Origin: Tolypeutes matacus
Taxonomy: Eukaryota > Chordata > Mammalia > Cingulata > Chlamyphoridae
Reading direction: 5' to 3'
NCBI GenBank assembly: GCA_026826555.1
Contig: JAKSZT010038599.1
Location: forward strand, 2,651,040 to 2,715,039
DNA length: 64,000 nt
Shown here one piece after another: positions 48,105 through 59,454 of this stretch (within the stretch, counting starts at the first letter, position 1; every line of letters starts with the position of its first letter). A program made the position numbers and the translations under genes. The notes beneath the pieces are model-generated. The model saw only the letters and a list, made by a program, of their open reading frames with translations. It did no database searches and was not told where the DNA came from.

Positions 48105-50325
48105 GCGGAAGTAAATAATACATTTACAGTGATATCATTGAATGTGAACAAATTAAATTCCCCAAACAAAAGATATAGGCTGACAGAATAGATAAAAACA
48201 AAACAAAACACGAACCATCTATATTCTGCTTACAAGAGATTCACCTTAGACCCAGGGATACAAACAGGCTGAAAGTGAAAGGTTGGAAAAAGATACCCCA
48301 CGCAAATAGGAACCAAAAAAGAGCAGGTGCAGCTATACTAACATCAGGCAAAACTGACTTTAAATGCAAAAATGTTATAAAAGTTACAGAAGACCATTAT
48401 ACATTAATAAAAAGGGACAATCCACCAGGAAGATATAACAGTCATAAATATCTATGCACCTAACCAGGGTGCCTCAATATACATGAGGCAAACTATGGTA
48501 AAACTGAAGGGAGAAATAGACAACTCTACCGTAGTTACTGGAGACTTCAACACACCCCTCAAATTGTTAAATAGAACAACTAGAAAGAAGATCAACAAGG
48601 AAACTGAAAACTTGAACAATATGACAAATGATTTAAACCTAACAGACATATACAGAACATTGCACCCAAACTCAGTGGGTTATACATTCCTCTCAAGTTC
48701 CCATGGATCTTTCTCCAGGATAGACCACATGTTAGGTCATAATACAGCTCTCAATAAATATAAAAAAGATTGAAATTATACAAAACACCTCCTCAGATCC
48801 TAATGAAATGAAACTGGAAATCAATAATAAATAGGAAAGGGGTAAATTTGCAAATGTGTGGAAGCTAAACAACACACTCCTAAATAATCAGTGGACAAAG
48901 AAGAAATTGCAAGTGAAATCAGTACATATGCTGAGACAAATGAAAATGAGAACACAGATTATCAAAACTTATAGGATACAGTGAAGGCAGTGCTAAACAC
49001 CTATATTAAAAAAAGAAGAAAGAGTTAAAATCAGAGATCTAACTGAACAACTGGAGCAACTAGGAAAAAGAACAGCAAACCAATCCCAAAGAAAGTAGAA
49101 GGTAAGAAATAATAGAGATTAGAGCAGAAATAAATTAAATTGAGAATAATATAGAGAAAATCAACAAAACCAAAAGCTGGTTCTCTGAGAAGATCAATAA
49201 AATTGACAAACTCCTAGCTAGAATAACAAAGAAAAAAGAGAGAAGATGCAAATAAATAAAATCAGAAAGGAAAGGGGGGAAGTTATGACTGACTCCACAG
49301 AAATAAAAAGTATCAAAAGAAAATATTATGAGAAACTGTATACCAGCAAATTAGACAACCCAGATGAAATGGACAAATTCCTAGCTGTTCATAAACAACC
49401 TGTACTAATGCTACAAGAAATACAAAAACTTAACAAACTAATCACATTTAAAGAGATTGAATCTGTCCTCAAAAAGCTCCCAAAAATGAAACATCCAGGA
49501 TCAGATGGCTTCACTGGTAAATTCTACAAAGCATTTCAAAAAGAATTAACACCAATTCTTTTTAAACTCTTCCAAAAAATTGAAGAGGAGGGAAAATTAC
49601 CCAACACATTGCATGAAGCCAACATCACACTAATACCAAAGTAACATAAAGACACTACAAGAAAAGAAAACTACAATCCAATCTCTCTAGTGAGCATAGA
49701 TGCAAAAATTCTCAACAAAATACTTACAAATTGAATCCAACAGCATATCAAAAGACTTATACATCACAACCAAGTGAAATTTATTCCTGGTAAGCAAGGC
49801 TGGCTCAACATAAGAAAATCAATCAATGTAATACACCACATTAACAAATTGAAGGAAAAAAATCACTTGATCATCTCAATCGATGCAGAAAAAGCATTTG
49901 GCAAAATCCAGCATCCTTTCTTGATAAAAACACTTCAAAAGATAGGCGTAGAAGGAAAATTCCTCAATATGATAAAAGGCATCTACAAAAAATCCACAGC
50001 AAGCATCATACTCAAAGGGGAAAGGTTGAAAGTTTTCCCTCTAAGATCAGGAACAAGACAAGGATGCCCATTGTCACCATTGTTATTCAACATTGTACAA
50101 GAAGTTTAGCTAGAGAATTTAAAAAAAATAAATCAAAGGCATCCAAATAGGAAAAAAGGAAATAAAACTCTTACTATTTGCAGAAGACATGATCCTATAT
50201 TTAGAAAATTCTGAAATGTCTATGACAAAGCTACTTGAGCTAATAATTGAGTTCAACAAAGTAACAGGATACATGATCAACACAACAAAATCAGAAATGT
50301 TTTTGTAAGATGCAATGCCTAATAA
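48105..50325 (+). pseudogene. L1-C ORF2 remnant (endonuclease and partial RT)
   Basis: The endonuclease domain is clear: ISLNVNKLN at 48140, INIYAPNQGA near 48445, GDFNTPLK near 48540 and RIDHMLGH near 48718 carry the known catalytic Asp/His boxes, though in different frames. The RT part has an open 132-codon piece (49246-49644) and a 111-codon piece (49774-50109) with SIDAEKAF and [14 protein letters not shown]. The active-site box at 50177-50188 reads FAED instead of FADD. The gene stops at about 50325. Confidence 0.92.
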
Positions 50326-51312
50326 ATAATGTTGGTTTTTTATTAACTAATTTTTCTTCACCAAATATTTATTAAGCACCTAATTCATACTAAACACCTC
50401 TAGAGAATGATTTTTCTTAAATGATGCAGATTTTTCTCTGAAAAATTTATGCTCACAGTATATTGGAATGGATACACCAGGAGGAAGGGGATAAACAACT
50501 CTATTGAATCCAACACCCTCAACTTAGAGACCAGAAAGTTATGTGATTTGCCTAAATTCTTAAAAAATGAGTGTCAGGATTTTGAATTCCCAAGATCCAG
50601 TACAAGATATAAGGCATATATTGAAAAACAAAACAAAACTATAATACAGAGATTATGTATTATATGTCATCAGAAAAAACTGATAAAATGAAACACGTGT
50701 ATAACAATTATTTTATGTAAAATAATTCAAAGGCCACTTCTATATTATTTTGAAATTACCACTTCAGTATCCAGAGTGATTTCCTGGAGGTTTATAGAGT
50801 GCAAGATGTTCACCAGGACTTGAATATATCCTCAGGTAGTCTAGCTGTTTAAAGAAATAAATCAGCTTAGACTATCATTTTATCTTCACATTCTAAAATC
50901 CTGTTTATTTTCATTGCTTCTATAGCTTTCTGCCTATACATAGCTCCTGTCAAAATATTTCACATATAATACAAAATCTTGGCCAAATATCTTATACCTG
51001 TCTTCAATTTTTCTGTTCCAAATAGGCACCAGTAACACTTATCAAATATTGAGTAAACAATACGCTAGAAAAATCACAACACCTTTAGTAATCATCTGTT
51101 TCAAATAACATGCTCTCAAAACAGCATTCTGTAGAACTCTTGTAATTTTACAACTAGTGTGCTTGGCAGTAACATTTAAAGCAGCATTTGGTAATAAAGT
51201 CATTTCTTGCAATAGGTGTTATTTTTGTTTAAGACAATATATTTCTTACCTTCACATTGGTATTTGAAGAAATTCTCAGAAACTCTATTTTAGGATGGAA
51301 AATATTCAAGAC
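50326..51312. other. No gene; weak MIR-like pieces
   Basis: AT-rich. CAAATATTTATTAAGCACCT near 50363 looks like an L2/MIR-type snippet, and 50490-50620 carries a weak reverse MIR (GAGACCAGAAAGTTATGTGA ... GTGTCAGGATTTTGAATTCC). Nothing else identified. Confidence 0.45.
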
Positions 51313-51803
51313 TGTCTATGGTAGGTATCTTCTGACATTGCTATGAATAATTCCTACCTCCTAATATTCACACTTTGTGAATGTGGACTTGCTTCTTATA
51401 ATTAGAATATGGCAAATGTGACATGGTGTCACTTGTGTGATTAGGTTACAAAGACTGTGACTTCTGCTTCCAGCACTCTCTTGTTGACACTATCCTGCCT
51501 ACTTACTTGCTTGCTTTGATTAAACAAGTTGTCAGGTTGTAAATTGTTCCCTGGAGAGGCCCATGTGTCAAAGAATTTAGGGAGGCCCCTGGTCACCAGT
51601 TCATGAGAAAATGAAACTTCATTCTAAAATTCTGAGAGCAGCTGAATCCTGCCATCAATCATGTAGTGAGTTAAAGAAGTGGATCCAATACCGCTGAGCT
51701 GTGCAGAGATACTTGACTTACAAAAACCTGAGGTAATAAATGTGTGTGCTTTAAACTCGAAGTTTTGGTGTCATTTGTTTCACAGTAATAACTAACTAAC
51801 ACA
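51313..51803 (+). mobile_element. Old MLT1-like (MaLR) LTR
   Basis: Layout of an ancient MaLR LTR: TGTCTATGGTAGGTATCTTC start, GTGTGATTAGGTTACAAAGA, TGGAGAGGCCCATGTGTCAA, the poly-A signal AATAAATGTGTGTGCTTTAA and a TCACAGTAATAACTAACTAA...CACA end. Clearly older than the xenarthran-style LTRs here. Confidence 0.72.
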
Positions 51804-52869
51804 ATGTCCTAATAAAAATAAAAAATACAAAAACTTAGGCAACCACCAGTGTTCATTATGAGTACAATGATAAAACATTTTCCCAATCTTTTTGACCACT
51901 GAGTAAATTGCTTTGCTCTTTTATCACCATTTCAAGAATCAGTAAAGGAACTAAGATGTAAAAAACTGAGCTAAGGAATAACTTCTTTCCAAGGGATATT
52001 TCTATTTCAAAAGAAGAAGCTAGTGGGAATGTTTTAAGTTTGACAAAGGTCACTGAAATTAAAGAGCTTTTGGAGCCACCCAAACTTCTTTCCAAGAATC
52101 AGCCTGAGAGACTTTATGGTGAATAACAAATTCACTTTTAAATTGTACTGGGGAGTAAAATGATTCTTGGAAGATGACACAAAGGCTCTCTTCATGATGA
52201 CAATGGCCATCTGCAAGTTATTTCAAGGTTCTGAATTCTCATCTCAGTGGAAAATTAATTATAAGAATATCTTAGCTTTTAATGGATTTTAAATGATCTA
52301 AAAACCCTCTCTGTATTTTTAATGTATAATTCTTTTATATTAACAGCAGAACAAATATGAGGAATAAACTTTATGAAGCATACAGCACATAAATAATTCT
52401 TGATGCATTTGAAGTTCTTATGCTTACGTTTTTTAATATATGCTCAGAATTAGATGAATTTTCTCATAAGAAGCATTTGCAATCTCACTGAAACACTTAA
52501 TAGAAATTTGTGTTATTTCTTTAGAGTGAATGCTGCCTAATTTTCTGTTCCTTGCTTGTTTAACATAGCTCTCTTTGTACAAAATTTATTTGAAAGCCAT
52601 TTTCATAAATAAAATGCAAATGTTTTCAAGCATAAGAACATGTTTTGTTTACTAATATAAATGACAAAATTTTCCTAATCATTGGTAGTATTATACACAA
52701 AAGTCCCAAATAAGGTTCAAAGTCCAAGGGAGCATTGTGGAATGCTTATAATTAATTAATCATTTGATTAAAACTTGTTTATGTTACATGTTGCAGAAGT
52801 ACAACATTATATGAACCATTACAGAGTTCACCAAAAGCAGATCAAAGTGTCATTATAAGAAATGATAGT
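51804..52869. other. No recognisable feature
   Basis: Unique-looking AT-rich sequence with no plausible coding content. Confidence 0.5.
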
Positions 52870-53125
52870 TGTATGCAGTTTGTCATTGGGCTGTCTCTGT
52901 TTCCTCACTTATTAAAGGAGGGATAATATAACAGTACCCATAATATAATAAACAATATAGCATAATATAATAAAATATATTACATATTTTTATTATATAC
53001 TTAATAGTATAATAAAACATAGTATAATAAATATAATATGATAGTCCACATCTCAGAGATTTTATGAGGACTAAATGAGCTTTTTTATTATATGTAGAGT
53101 GCTAATATGTTAAGTGTTAATATAT
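52870..53125 (+). mobile_element. MIR SINE relic with AT-rich expansion
   Basis: MIR core CTCTGTTTCCTCACTTATTA, then ATAACAGTACCCATAATA, and after about 100 bases of ATAATA-type simple repeat the distal part TTTTATGAGGACTAAATGAG. The AT expansion splits the MIR. Confidence 0.75.
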
Positions 53126-53255
53126 CATTATTTTTACTATTTTTTGGGCTATAATTCTGGTAAGAAATTAAAATTGTGGTTTAAATAATGTATTCAAATA
53201 GTACATGCTAATCCATGTATGAGTTGTTATATAGCTAATTTAGAGTAAGATAGAT

Positions 53256-53670
53256 GTATTCTTTCATTCAATAAACATATAAAGAATGGCTACTGTATTT
53301 TAACATTAGCCTTGATAGAGTAGTATACAAAACAACACCAAATACCCTCATGGAGTTTATATTCCAGTGGGAGGAGACAGAATATAAACAAATAATTATT
53401 TAGGCCACATAGCACATGATGAAAGAGGCAAATGATAGGAAGCAAGATAATAGAGAAGGGCCACTGATAGCAGAGTGGGAGAGAATGCTGCCATTTTAAA
53501 TAGGGTGATCCTAAAAAGCCTCTTGAGAAAGAAACATTTGATCAAAGACTTAAAAGCAGTGAGAAACCAGCTATGAGGATAAAGGGGCAGAGTCTTGCAG
53601 ACCTAGGGAATTGCTAATGCAAAGGACCTAAGGTAGGAGGCACCTGGTGTGTTGCAGGAAGTTTTAATAA
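53256..53670 (-). mobile_element. L2 LINE 3' end, minus strand
   Basis: TTCATTCAATAAACATATAA, CCCTCATGGAGTTTATATTCC, AATAGGGTGATCCTAAAAAG and GCAAAGGACCTAAGGTAGGA are the reversed L2 3' region in order. Ancient, present in all mammals. Confidence 0.82.
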
Positions 53671-54213
53671 AATACCTTACGTAAATATCTAATGTAAGAT
53701 GATGAGGAAATTTTTAATATGAAGAGGCAATTTTAGACATTGTTTTCATCTTGAATAACAAGCTCTTCTGAAATTAATAACATTACATTTATGTAAAAAG
53801 TTGACTGAATTCAACAAGTTAGAAAAAATAAAAATGTTTATATACCATTTTAATTATATGATACATCTCATATTTATCTCATTTAAAGATCTCAGAAAGC
53901 TAGTGAAATAATATTCCTTTTATAGAAGTGAAGATAGAGGTTTAAATAATTTGACTTGGTTAATGTTACCTAGAATTTTAGTGGAAAAATTATAATTATA
54001 ACCAACATTAGAAACTAAAAGTCCATGATATAATATTCTCATGGATGGCAATTAACTCTAATTTATCAGAGGAGCTAAAAAAATTAGCTAAGTGATATTT
54101 CATTGCTTTTAATTTCTTTTTAATACTGACCTTATGAAGCATGTTAATGTTTAACTTAGGATTCAAAAGTTTGGAACTTTATGTCATTTCATAACACAAA
54201 TTCATATCAAGCG
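53671..54213. other. No gene; reverse MIR-like piece
   Basis: A degenerate reverse MIR is visible at about 53870-54020 (CTTTTATAGAAGTGAAGATAG, then GACTTGGTTAATGTTACCTA). The rest is unassigned AT-rich sequence. Confidence 0.5.
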
Positions 54214-55095
54214 TGTGGTGTCTTGGAGTATTGTGCCCCAGGAAAAAACATGTCCTTAATCTTATTATATTCGTGTGGTGTGAACCCATTGTAAAAAAGA
54301 TCTTTTGGGGAGGTTACTTCATTTAAGGTGTGGCCCAACTGAATCAGGATGGGTCTTAATCCTATTACTGGAGGTTTTATAGAGAATATCACAGAGAGTG
54401 TAGCTATGGGAGATGTAATGGTTAGGTTAATTTGTCAACTCGGCCAGGTAATTATGTCCAGGTGTTTGGTCAAGCAAGCACTGGGATAATTGTAATACAA
54501 AAGCATTTATGGACTTCGGTCACCAGTGAGTTTACTGCATGGATGGCTGATTACATCTGCATCAATCAGGGAGATTGTATCAGCAAGGATGATGCTTTTA
54601 TACAATCAGTTGAATGCTTTAAAAGGGGAAGTGATTTCAACATTCAGAGAGAATTTCCCAGCTCATCTTTGGACAGCCAACTTCTCCCAGAAACTCATCA
54701 AGGACCTTTCATTGGACCTTCATTGGAGCCCCTGTTTTGCAGCCTGCCTGTGAAACCTGGATTTGTGCATCCCCACGGTCGCGTGGTAGACTCATAAAAT
54801 CTCATATTATTGACAGATATTTCCTGTTGATTCTGTTTTCCGAAAGAACCCTGACTAATATAGGAGAGCAGACAGAAAGTGAATGTCAACAGAACCTGGA
54901 AGAGAAAGGAGAAGACACCAACATGTGCATTGACATGTGACAAAAAGCAAAGGAACCCCAAAGATCTCTGGTCAAACAATACCAACCTCTCGAAGAAGTA
55001 AGCCTTCTAACTTGTGCAATAATGAGCCAATAAATTCTTGTTGTTAAGCCAACTCATTGTATGGTATTTGTTTAAGTAGCTGGGAAATGAAAACA
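54214..55095 (+). mobile_element. MaLR-like LTR (outer), split by another LTR
   Basis: Outer LTR of the 21656/30421 family. The left part runs from TGTGGTGTCTTGGAGTATTG through GAACCCATTGTAAAAAAGAT, AAGGTGTGGCCCAACTGAAT and CCTATTACTGGAGGTTTTAT to 54413. The right part resumes at 54863 and runs through GAGCCAATAAATTCTTGTTG to GCTGGGAAATGAAAACA. Removing the inner element and one GGAGA restores the usual LTR order. Its own target duplication is not clear. Confidence 0.85.
54414..54862 (+). mobile_element. Inner solo LTR nested in the outer LTR
   Basis: A 449-bp LTR that starts TGTAATGGTTAGG and ends CTGACTAATATA (the final CA mutated to TA), flanked by the perfect 5-bp duplication GGAGA (54409-54413 and 54863-54867). 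Same family as 22530-23054: TTTGTCAACTCGGCCAGG, TGGTCAAGCAAGCACTGGG and GGCTGATTACATCTGCATCA. The 121-codon frame 54432-54797 inside it is a chance frame. Confidence 0.9.
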
Positions 55096-55399
55096 AAAGA
55101 AACTATGTATTATGGCAAAAATAGCATTATAGGCCTTAATGTTTATTTTTTTATAACTATATAATTTTCTGCCTTCTATCATTCCATGGTAGAATGGTCA
55201 ATACACTAAAAGAAGAAGAATACATTACCACAGTGAATAATTGAGTAACTCCACACACACACACAAATATGCACATCTTAATTGTTTGTTTTTGTTTATC
55301 TGACTGTACTAGGTGTGTTTCACCCTCCAATTACTACGTTTTTAACATGAGGACAATTTTCTTATAAAGGTAGAACTGAGCAGTTGGGACGTGAAAGGA
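55096..55399. other. No recognisable feature; (AC)n at 55251-55265
   Basis: AT-rich spacer with a short AC dinucleotide run. Nothing else identified. Confidence 0.5.
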
Positions 55400-58095
55400 T
55401 ATGACAGAGGTGTAGGAATAGTATTAGGTTGGGTGGTGCAAGCTTGACAGGGGGTAGGGTGGGAAGGATGGGTTGGACGGTCTATTGAACTGGGAGGAGG
55501 GTTGGGTTAGGGAGCAGGGGAACACTGGGGAATTGGTGGGTATGTGGTTGAAACTACAATGTTGAGAAAACCCTTTTGGCAATATGACAAGGAAGGGTTG
55601 CTGGTTTAAGGTGTTGGATGGGAGGGCATTTGGCACACAGCACAAATTGGGCAGTCTTCGGGAGAATGTGCGAGTAATCATTTTGTCATAGTGTCTGTTA
55701 TCAGTGGGGGGAGACCCACATGATAAGTTGGAAGGAGTTGGACTCCCATGCTGGGGAAGCCCAATATGTTCTCAAACAGAGGGGAGAGTGTCAAGAAAAT
55801 GGGTGGTTCCTAATAGGGGAGGACAGACTAGTGTGTCAAGCCCTCAGTGTTGTAGTAAATATCTAAGAACTCTGTCCTTCAAGGAGAAGTAGCCGTTGGC
55901 CCTAAGAGGAGGGGGAGGAAGGAACAGAATAGATGGAAGAGGGTGTATTTAGGGGGCAATGGAAGTGTTCTGCATGACCTTGCAATGATAGATACAGGCC
56001 ATGTAAAATTTCATCAAAAATTTATAAAAGTGTATGGTCTAAAATGTAAACTATAATGTAATCCAGTGACCATGGTTAGTAGCTATGTTTCAATATTTGT
56101 ACATCAGTTGTAACAAACATACAATCTACATGTAAAAAAGTTATTAATAAGGATGGGAAAAAGGGGAGTATGTTGGGTATATGGGAGTCCCCTAAATTCT
56201 GTATGTAACATTACTGTGACCTAAAACTTCTTTGAAGAAAAAAAAAAATTAAGACACTGGTGAAGAAATGGAAAAAAATGCCACTGTACATACAGGACAA
56301 CAGATATTAGAGTGATGAAAGGCAAAACATCAAAAAATAATTTAAAAAAAAATATTTTTCATTTTTTAATACCCCATTTTATGACTTTTAGTTTTAGTTT
56401 TTCTAAATTATTTTGTATTTTATTTCTTATGTTTAAACCTATCATTATTATTTCATTTTCCTATTAACCAAATTTGGCAATATTCTTGGCTTCATTTTTG
56501 AAGAAGTTTTTAATCACAGAAGGGTTACAACTATGGCAGAAGAGGATCAATGGTGTGGGGTGTCAGTGGTGGGGGATATATGGGAGGAAGTCCATCTGGT
56601 CATACATATAAGGTATATAAATATGTTCAAATATTCATGGGGCATAGCCACAGTGTGCAGAGATTCACACAACAGCCAAAGGATTATTGAATTCCCATCC
56701 TGGGGAGCTCTGCCACATTCTCTAATGGAACAGCAACAATCTCCCAAGTACAGGTACAATGACTAGTGAAGAAGGATGGTCTATTGATAGGACCTTGATA
56801 TTGATGACTATGTTTATGAGCCTCTTGCTTTTGAATTTGCATCTTGGCCTAGTGTTGTAGGGTGCTTAAGAGTTACCCCCTGAGAGCCTCTATATTGCTC
56901 AAATGTGGCCTCTTTCTAAGCCAAACTCAGCATATAGATGCATTACCTTCCCTCCAGTGAGGGACATGACTCCTGGGGATGAGCTTCCCTGGCACTGAGG
57001 GATTACTACCAAGCACCAGCTGGTGATACAACTGGAAAAAGACCTTGAATAAAAGGGGGAAAAGGTAAAGACAAATGAGTTCATATGGCCAAGAGATATC
57101 AAAGTGAGTTGGGAAGTCATCAGAGAGGTAATGCTTATGTGCATCTCAGCAGGATCTCATAAATGGTCAAAGTAAACACTACCCCAGTGGGGCTCCCAAG
57201 GGTTCTGGTGACGCACAAGTCCTATGTTCATGGTAGATAGCTCTGGAGTTTGGTGCCTAGCCAGTGGGCCCTACTTTGGAGATTATGCTCCTGAGAGTGA
57301 CAGAATTAGACTCAGATGTGAATTTTCTACATGCTTCTTCTGTCCCTTTTATTTGAACTATAGTTGGTGCTGGAGTTCGTAGGTATATGTCCAAGAGACT
57401 TGCATGTCTGGGCTGTCCATGTGCCAGCTGGGCCTTGAGCCTCAGCAGAGTTGCAACACCTAATTTCCAGTGTTTTGGACACACCCAGGACAACTAACAA
57501 GGAGATAAGGATGGACAACCACCACACCAAGGAACCAAGAGAGTCTACAACTGCAAGCAAGAGAGTCCCATCCATCAGCCATATGGGATCAAAATCCCTT
57601 CTCAATTATAGGTGGAGTGGGCATCATCATCACAGAATCCTCAGGATTGGGAAATAAAATATGGACTAGAGTCAACTTACTGGTATTCTACTATAGACTA
57701 ATTGTGATTCTAGCAATGGAAGAAATTATATCATTGATGTGGAGACAGTGAAAGTTCTGAAATCAGGGAGAGGGAAAAAGAGGTGTAATATGGGGGCATT
57801 TTCAGGACTTGAAATTGACCTGGATGACATTGTGGTGACAGATACAGGCCATTATATATCCTGCCATGGCCTACAGAATTGAGTGGGAGAGAGTATAAAC
57901 CACAATGTAAACTATAGTTCATGCTTAGTGGCAAATGCTCCAAAATGTGTTTATCAATTGCAATGAATGTACCACACCAATGAAAGAAGTTGTTAATGTG
58001 GGGAAAAGTGGGAGGTCTGGGGAGTGGGGCATATGGGAATCTCATATCTTGTATGTAACATTTTATGTAATATAAGTATATTTTAAAAATAAACA
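55400..58095 (+). mobile_element. Composite element X, copy 2 (fullest copy)
   Basis: Same A-linker-B order as copy 1. Unit A spans 55400-56248 (GTGGGGGGAGACCCACATGA near 55703, GTCAAGCCCTCAGTGTTG near 55837, 3' domain ending TAACATTACTGTGACCTAAA plus an A-run). The linker begins TTAAGACACTGGTG. Unit B spans about 56480-58095 and ends with GCATATGGGAATCTCATA and an A-rich tail. It extends about 200 bases further 5' than copy 1, in a G-rich stretch (55400-55620) with two G-quadruplex motifs. No ORF longer than about 90 codons; these are not shared with other copies. The true 5' end is not known. Confidence 0.78.
55450..55512 (+). other. Two potential G-quadruplexes in the 5' part of X
   Basis: Motif 1 at 55450-55472 and motif 2 at 55492-55512 each have four G-runs of at least three with loops of at most six bases, both on the plus strand. 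They lie in the part of X that only copy 2 preserves. Confidence 0.7.
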
Positions 58096-58481
58096 AAAAA
58101 TATATTTTAAAAATCAGTTTATACAACGGGCTTACAAAATGATTTAAATTCTTTTGTTCACATAGAAATTCTTATTGCAGCATGTGTGTGAAAATTTGCA
58201 AAATCTAAATAAGGTCTGTAGTTCAGTTAATAGTGTTTAACCAATATCAATTTCCTTAATAATTGTGTTGTAATATACAAAGGTAAATGCAGTACAAAGT
58301 AAATAAATTTTGGATGTAAAACATTGAAAAGAACACAAATTATAATCACTAATATCTGTTTTCACAACTTCTTATCAAAAGGAAAATTATTTTAAATTTT
58401 GACCTATATGGCATTCCACTCCACTTTTGGGGCAGCTTTTAAAAGTATTCATAATCTCTTTTAATAAAAACATTTGCTTAG
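58096..58481. other. No recognisable feature
   Basis: AT-rich spacer between element X and a solo LTR. Confidence 0.5.
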
Positions 58482-59014
58482 TGTTGCAGTTGGGCAGTTT
58501 GATGTAATTATGAATTCCAAAAATATAATTGAATCTTGCTTGTAAACTGGTCTGTTAATCTGGGCATGATTAAGTTATGATTAGGACGTTGACTGGGCCA
58601 CATCAGTAGGGCGTTGATCCCCACTCCTTGGTGGGTGGGGAATCGAATACAAAAGGCAAGGCAAAGAACAAAGTTGAAGCAGTTTTTGAGAAGCTGTTTT
58701 GATGTTGGAAAGAAGGCCCCAGGAGAAGAGAAGCGAACTGTTCACCTGATCTTCTACAGCTAACTTTGTGGAGGAAACAGGAGCTAAGTCCAGAGAGAAA
58801 TGCAGCCCCGGGAAGAGAGGAACCCAAGAAGCCTGAACCCTGGTAAACGTCGGCAGCTGTCTTGCTCCAACATGTGGCAATGGAGTGTGGTGAGAGAAGA
58901 AACTTAAACTTTATGGCCTGTTATCTGTGGACTTCTACCCCAAATAAATACCCTTTATAAAGACCAACCCATTTTTGGTATTTCACATTAGCATCCCTAT
59001 GGCTGACTAATACA
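58482..59014 (+). mobile_element. Solo LTR, same family as 3607-4225
   Basis: A 533-bp LTR starting TGTTGCAGTTGGGCAG and ending GACTAATACA, flanked by the perfect 5-bp duplication CTTAG (58477-58481 and 59015-59019). It shares with the 3607 copy GGGCATGATTAAG, CCTTGGTGGGTGGGG, CGTCGGCAGCTGTCTTGCTC and the poly-A region CCCCAAATAAATACCCTTTA. It is shorter in the middle. No internal region. Confidence 0.9.
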
Positions 59015-59454
59015 CTTAGTATCAACTCAGATATATTATCATAATATTTCTATATATATTTACACACTGCATAAAAAATTGAGGGTGTACATCTGCTGAT
59101 TAAAAATCAGATAAAAATCCTTGTCATGAATGAACTGTACTATTAAATAATCCCTTACAAAGATAGCCTTTCTACTTTCAGTTGAATTTCTTTTCTAGGA
59201 ACAGATGCCTTCATTTATAAATAACCATACACATTATTTAGCATAGGTTTAATCACCATTATAATAGATGTCTATAACATTTTGCTAATCTGGGTCTCTG
59301 TTGTGCTCAGTATCGATTTATGGCTTTTCAAATCGGGAAAATTCCCATTCACTTTTTCAGAACAAATATACCCCTATCTTAGTGAGCATGGTTCATGGGA
59401 AAGAAGGTCGGCCAGCTCTGGCCAGTAAGATTTCATTTCTTTATTTCTTTCTTT
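59015..59454. other. No recognisable feature
   Basis: Spacer between two inverted LTRs of one family, ending in a T-rich run at 59446-59460. Confidence 0.5.

Larger units (their letters stand above)
45925..50325 (+). mobile_element. LINE-1 copy L1-C with 5'UTR but no 3' end
   Basis: A sense L1 with 5'UTR (about 45925-47060), ORF1 (about 47065-47990) and ORF2 up to the RT palm (about 48105-50325). It stops abruptly after the RT active-site region, with no C-terminal domain, 3'UTR or tail, and unrelated sequence follows. L1s usually lose the 5' end; here the 3' part is missing, so a later deletion or rearrangement is likely. Confidence 0.92.

Noticed and set aside
55492..55512. Interstitial telomere-like repeat (TTAGGG)
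   Set aside because: Only a single TTAGGG within a G-rich stretch; no tandem array.
4804..58095. Segmental duplication of the 5 kb and 55 kb regions
   Set aside because: The sequence similarity stops at the ends of element X on both sides and the flanking elements differ, so dispersal of X explains it better.
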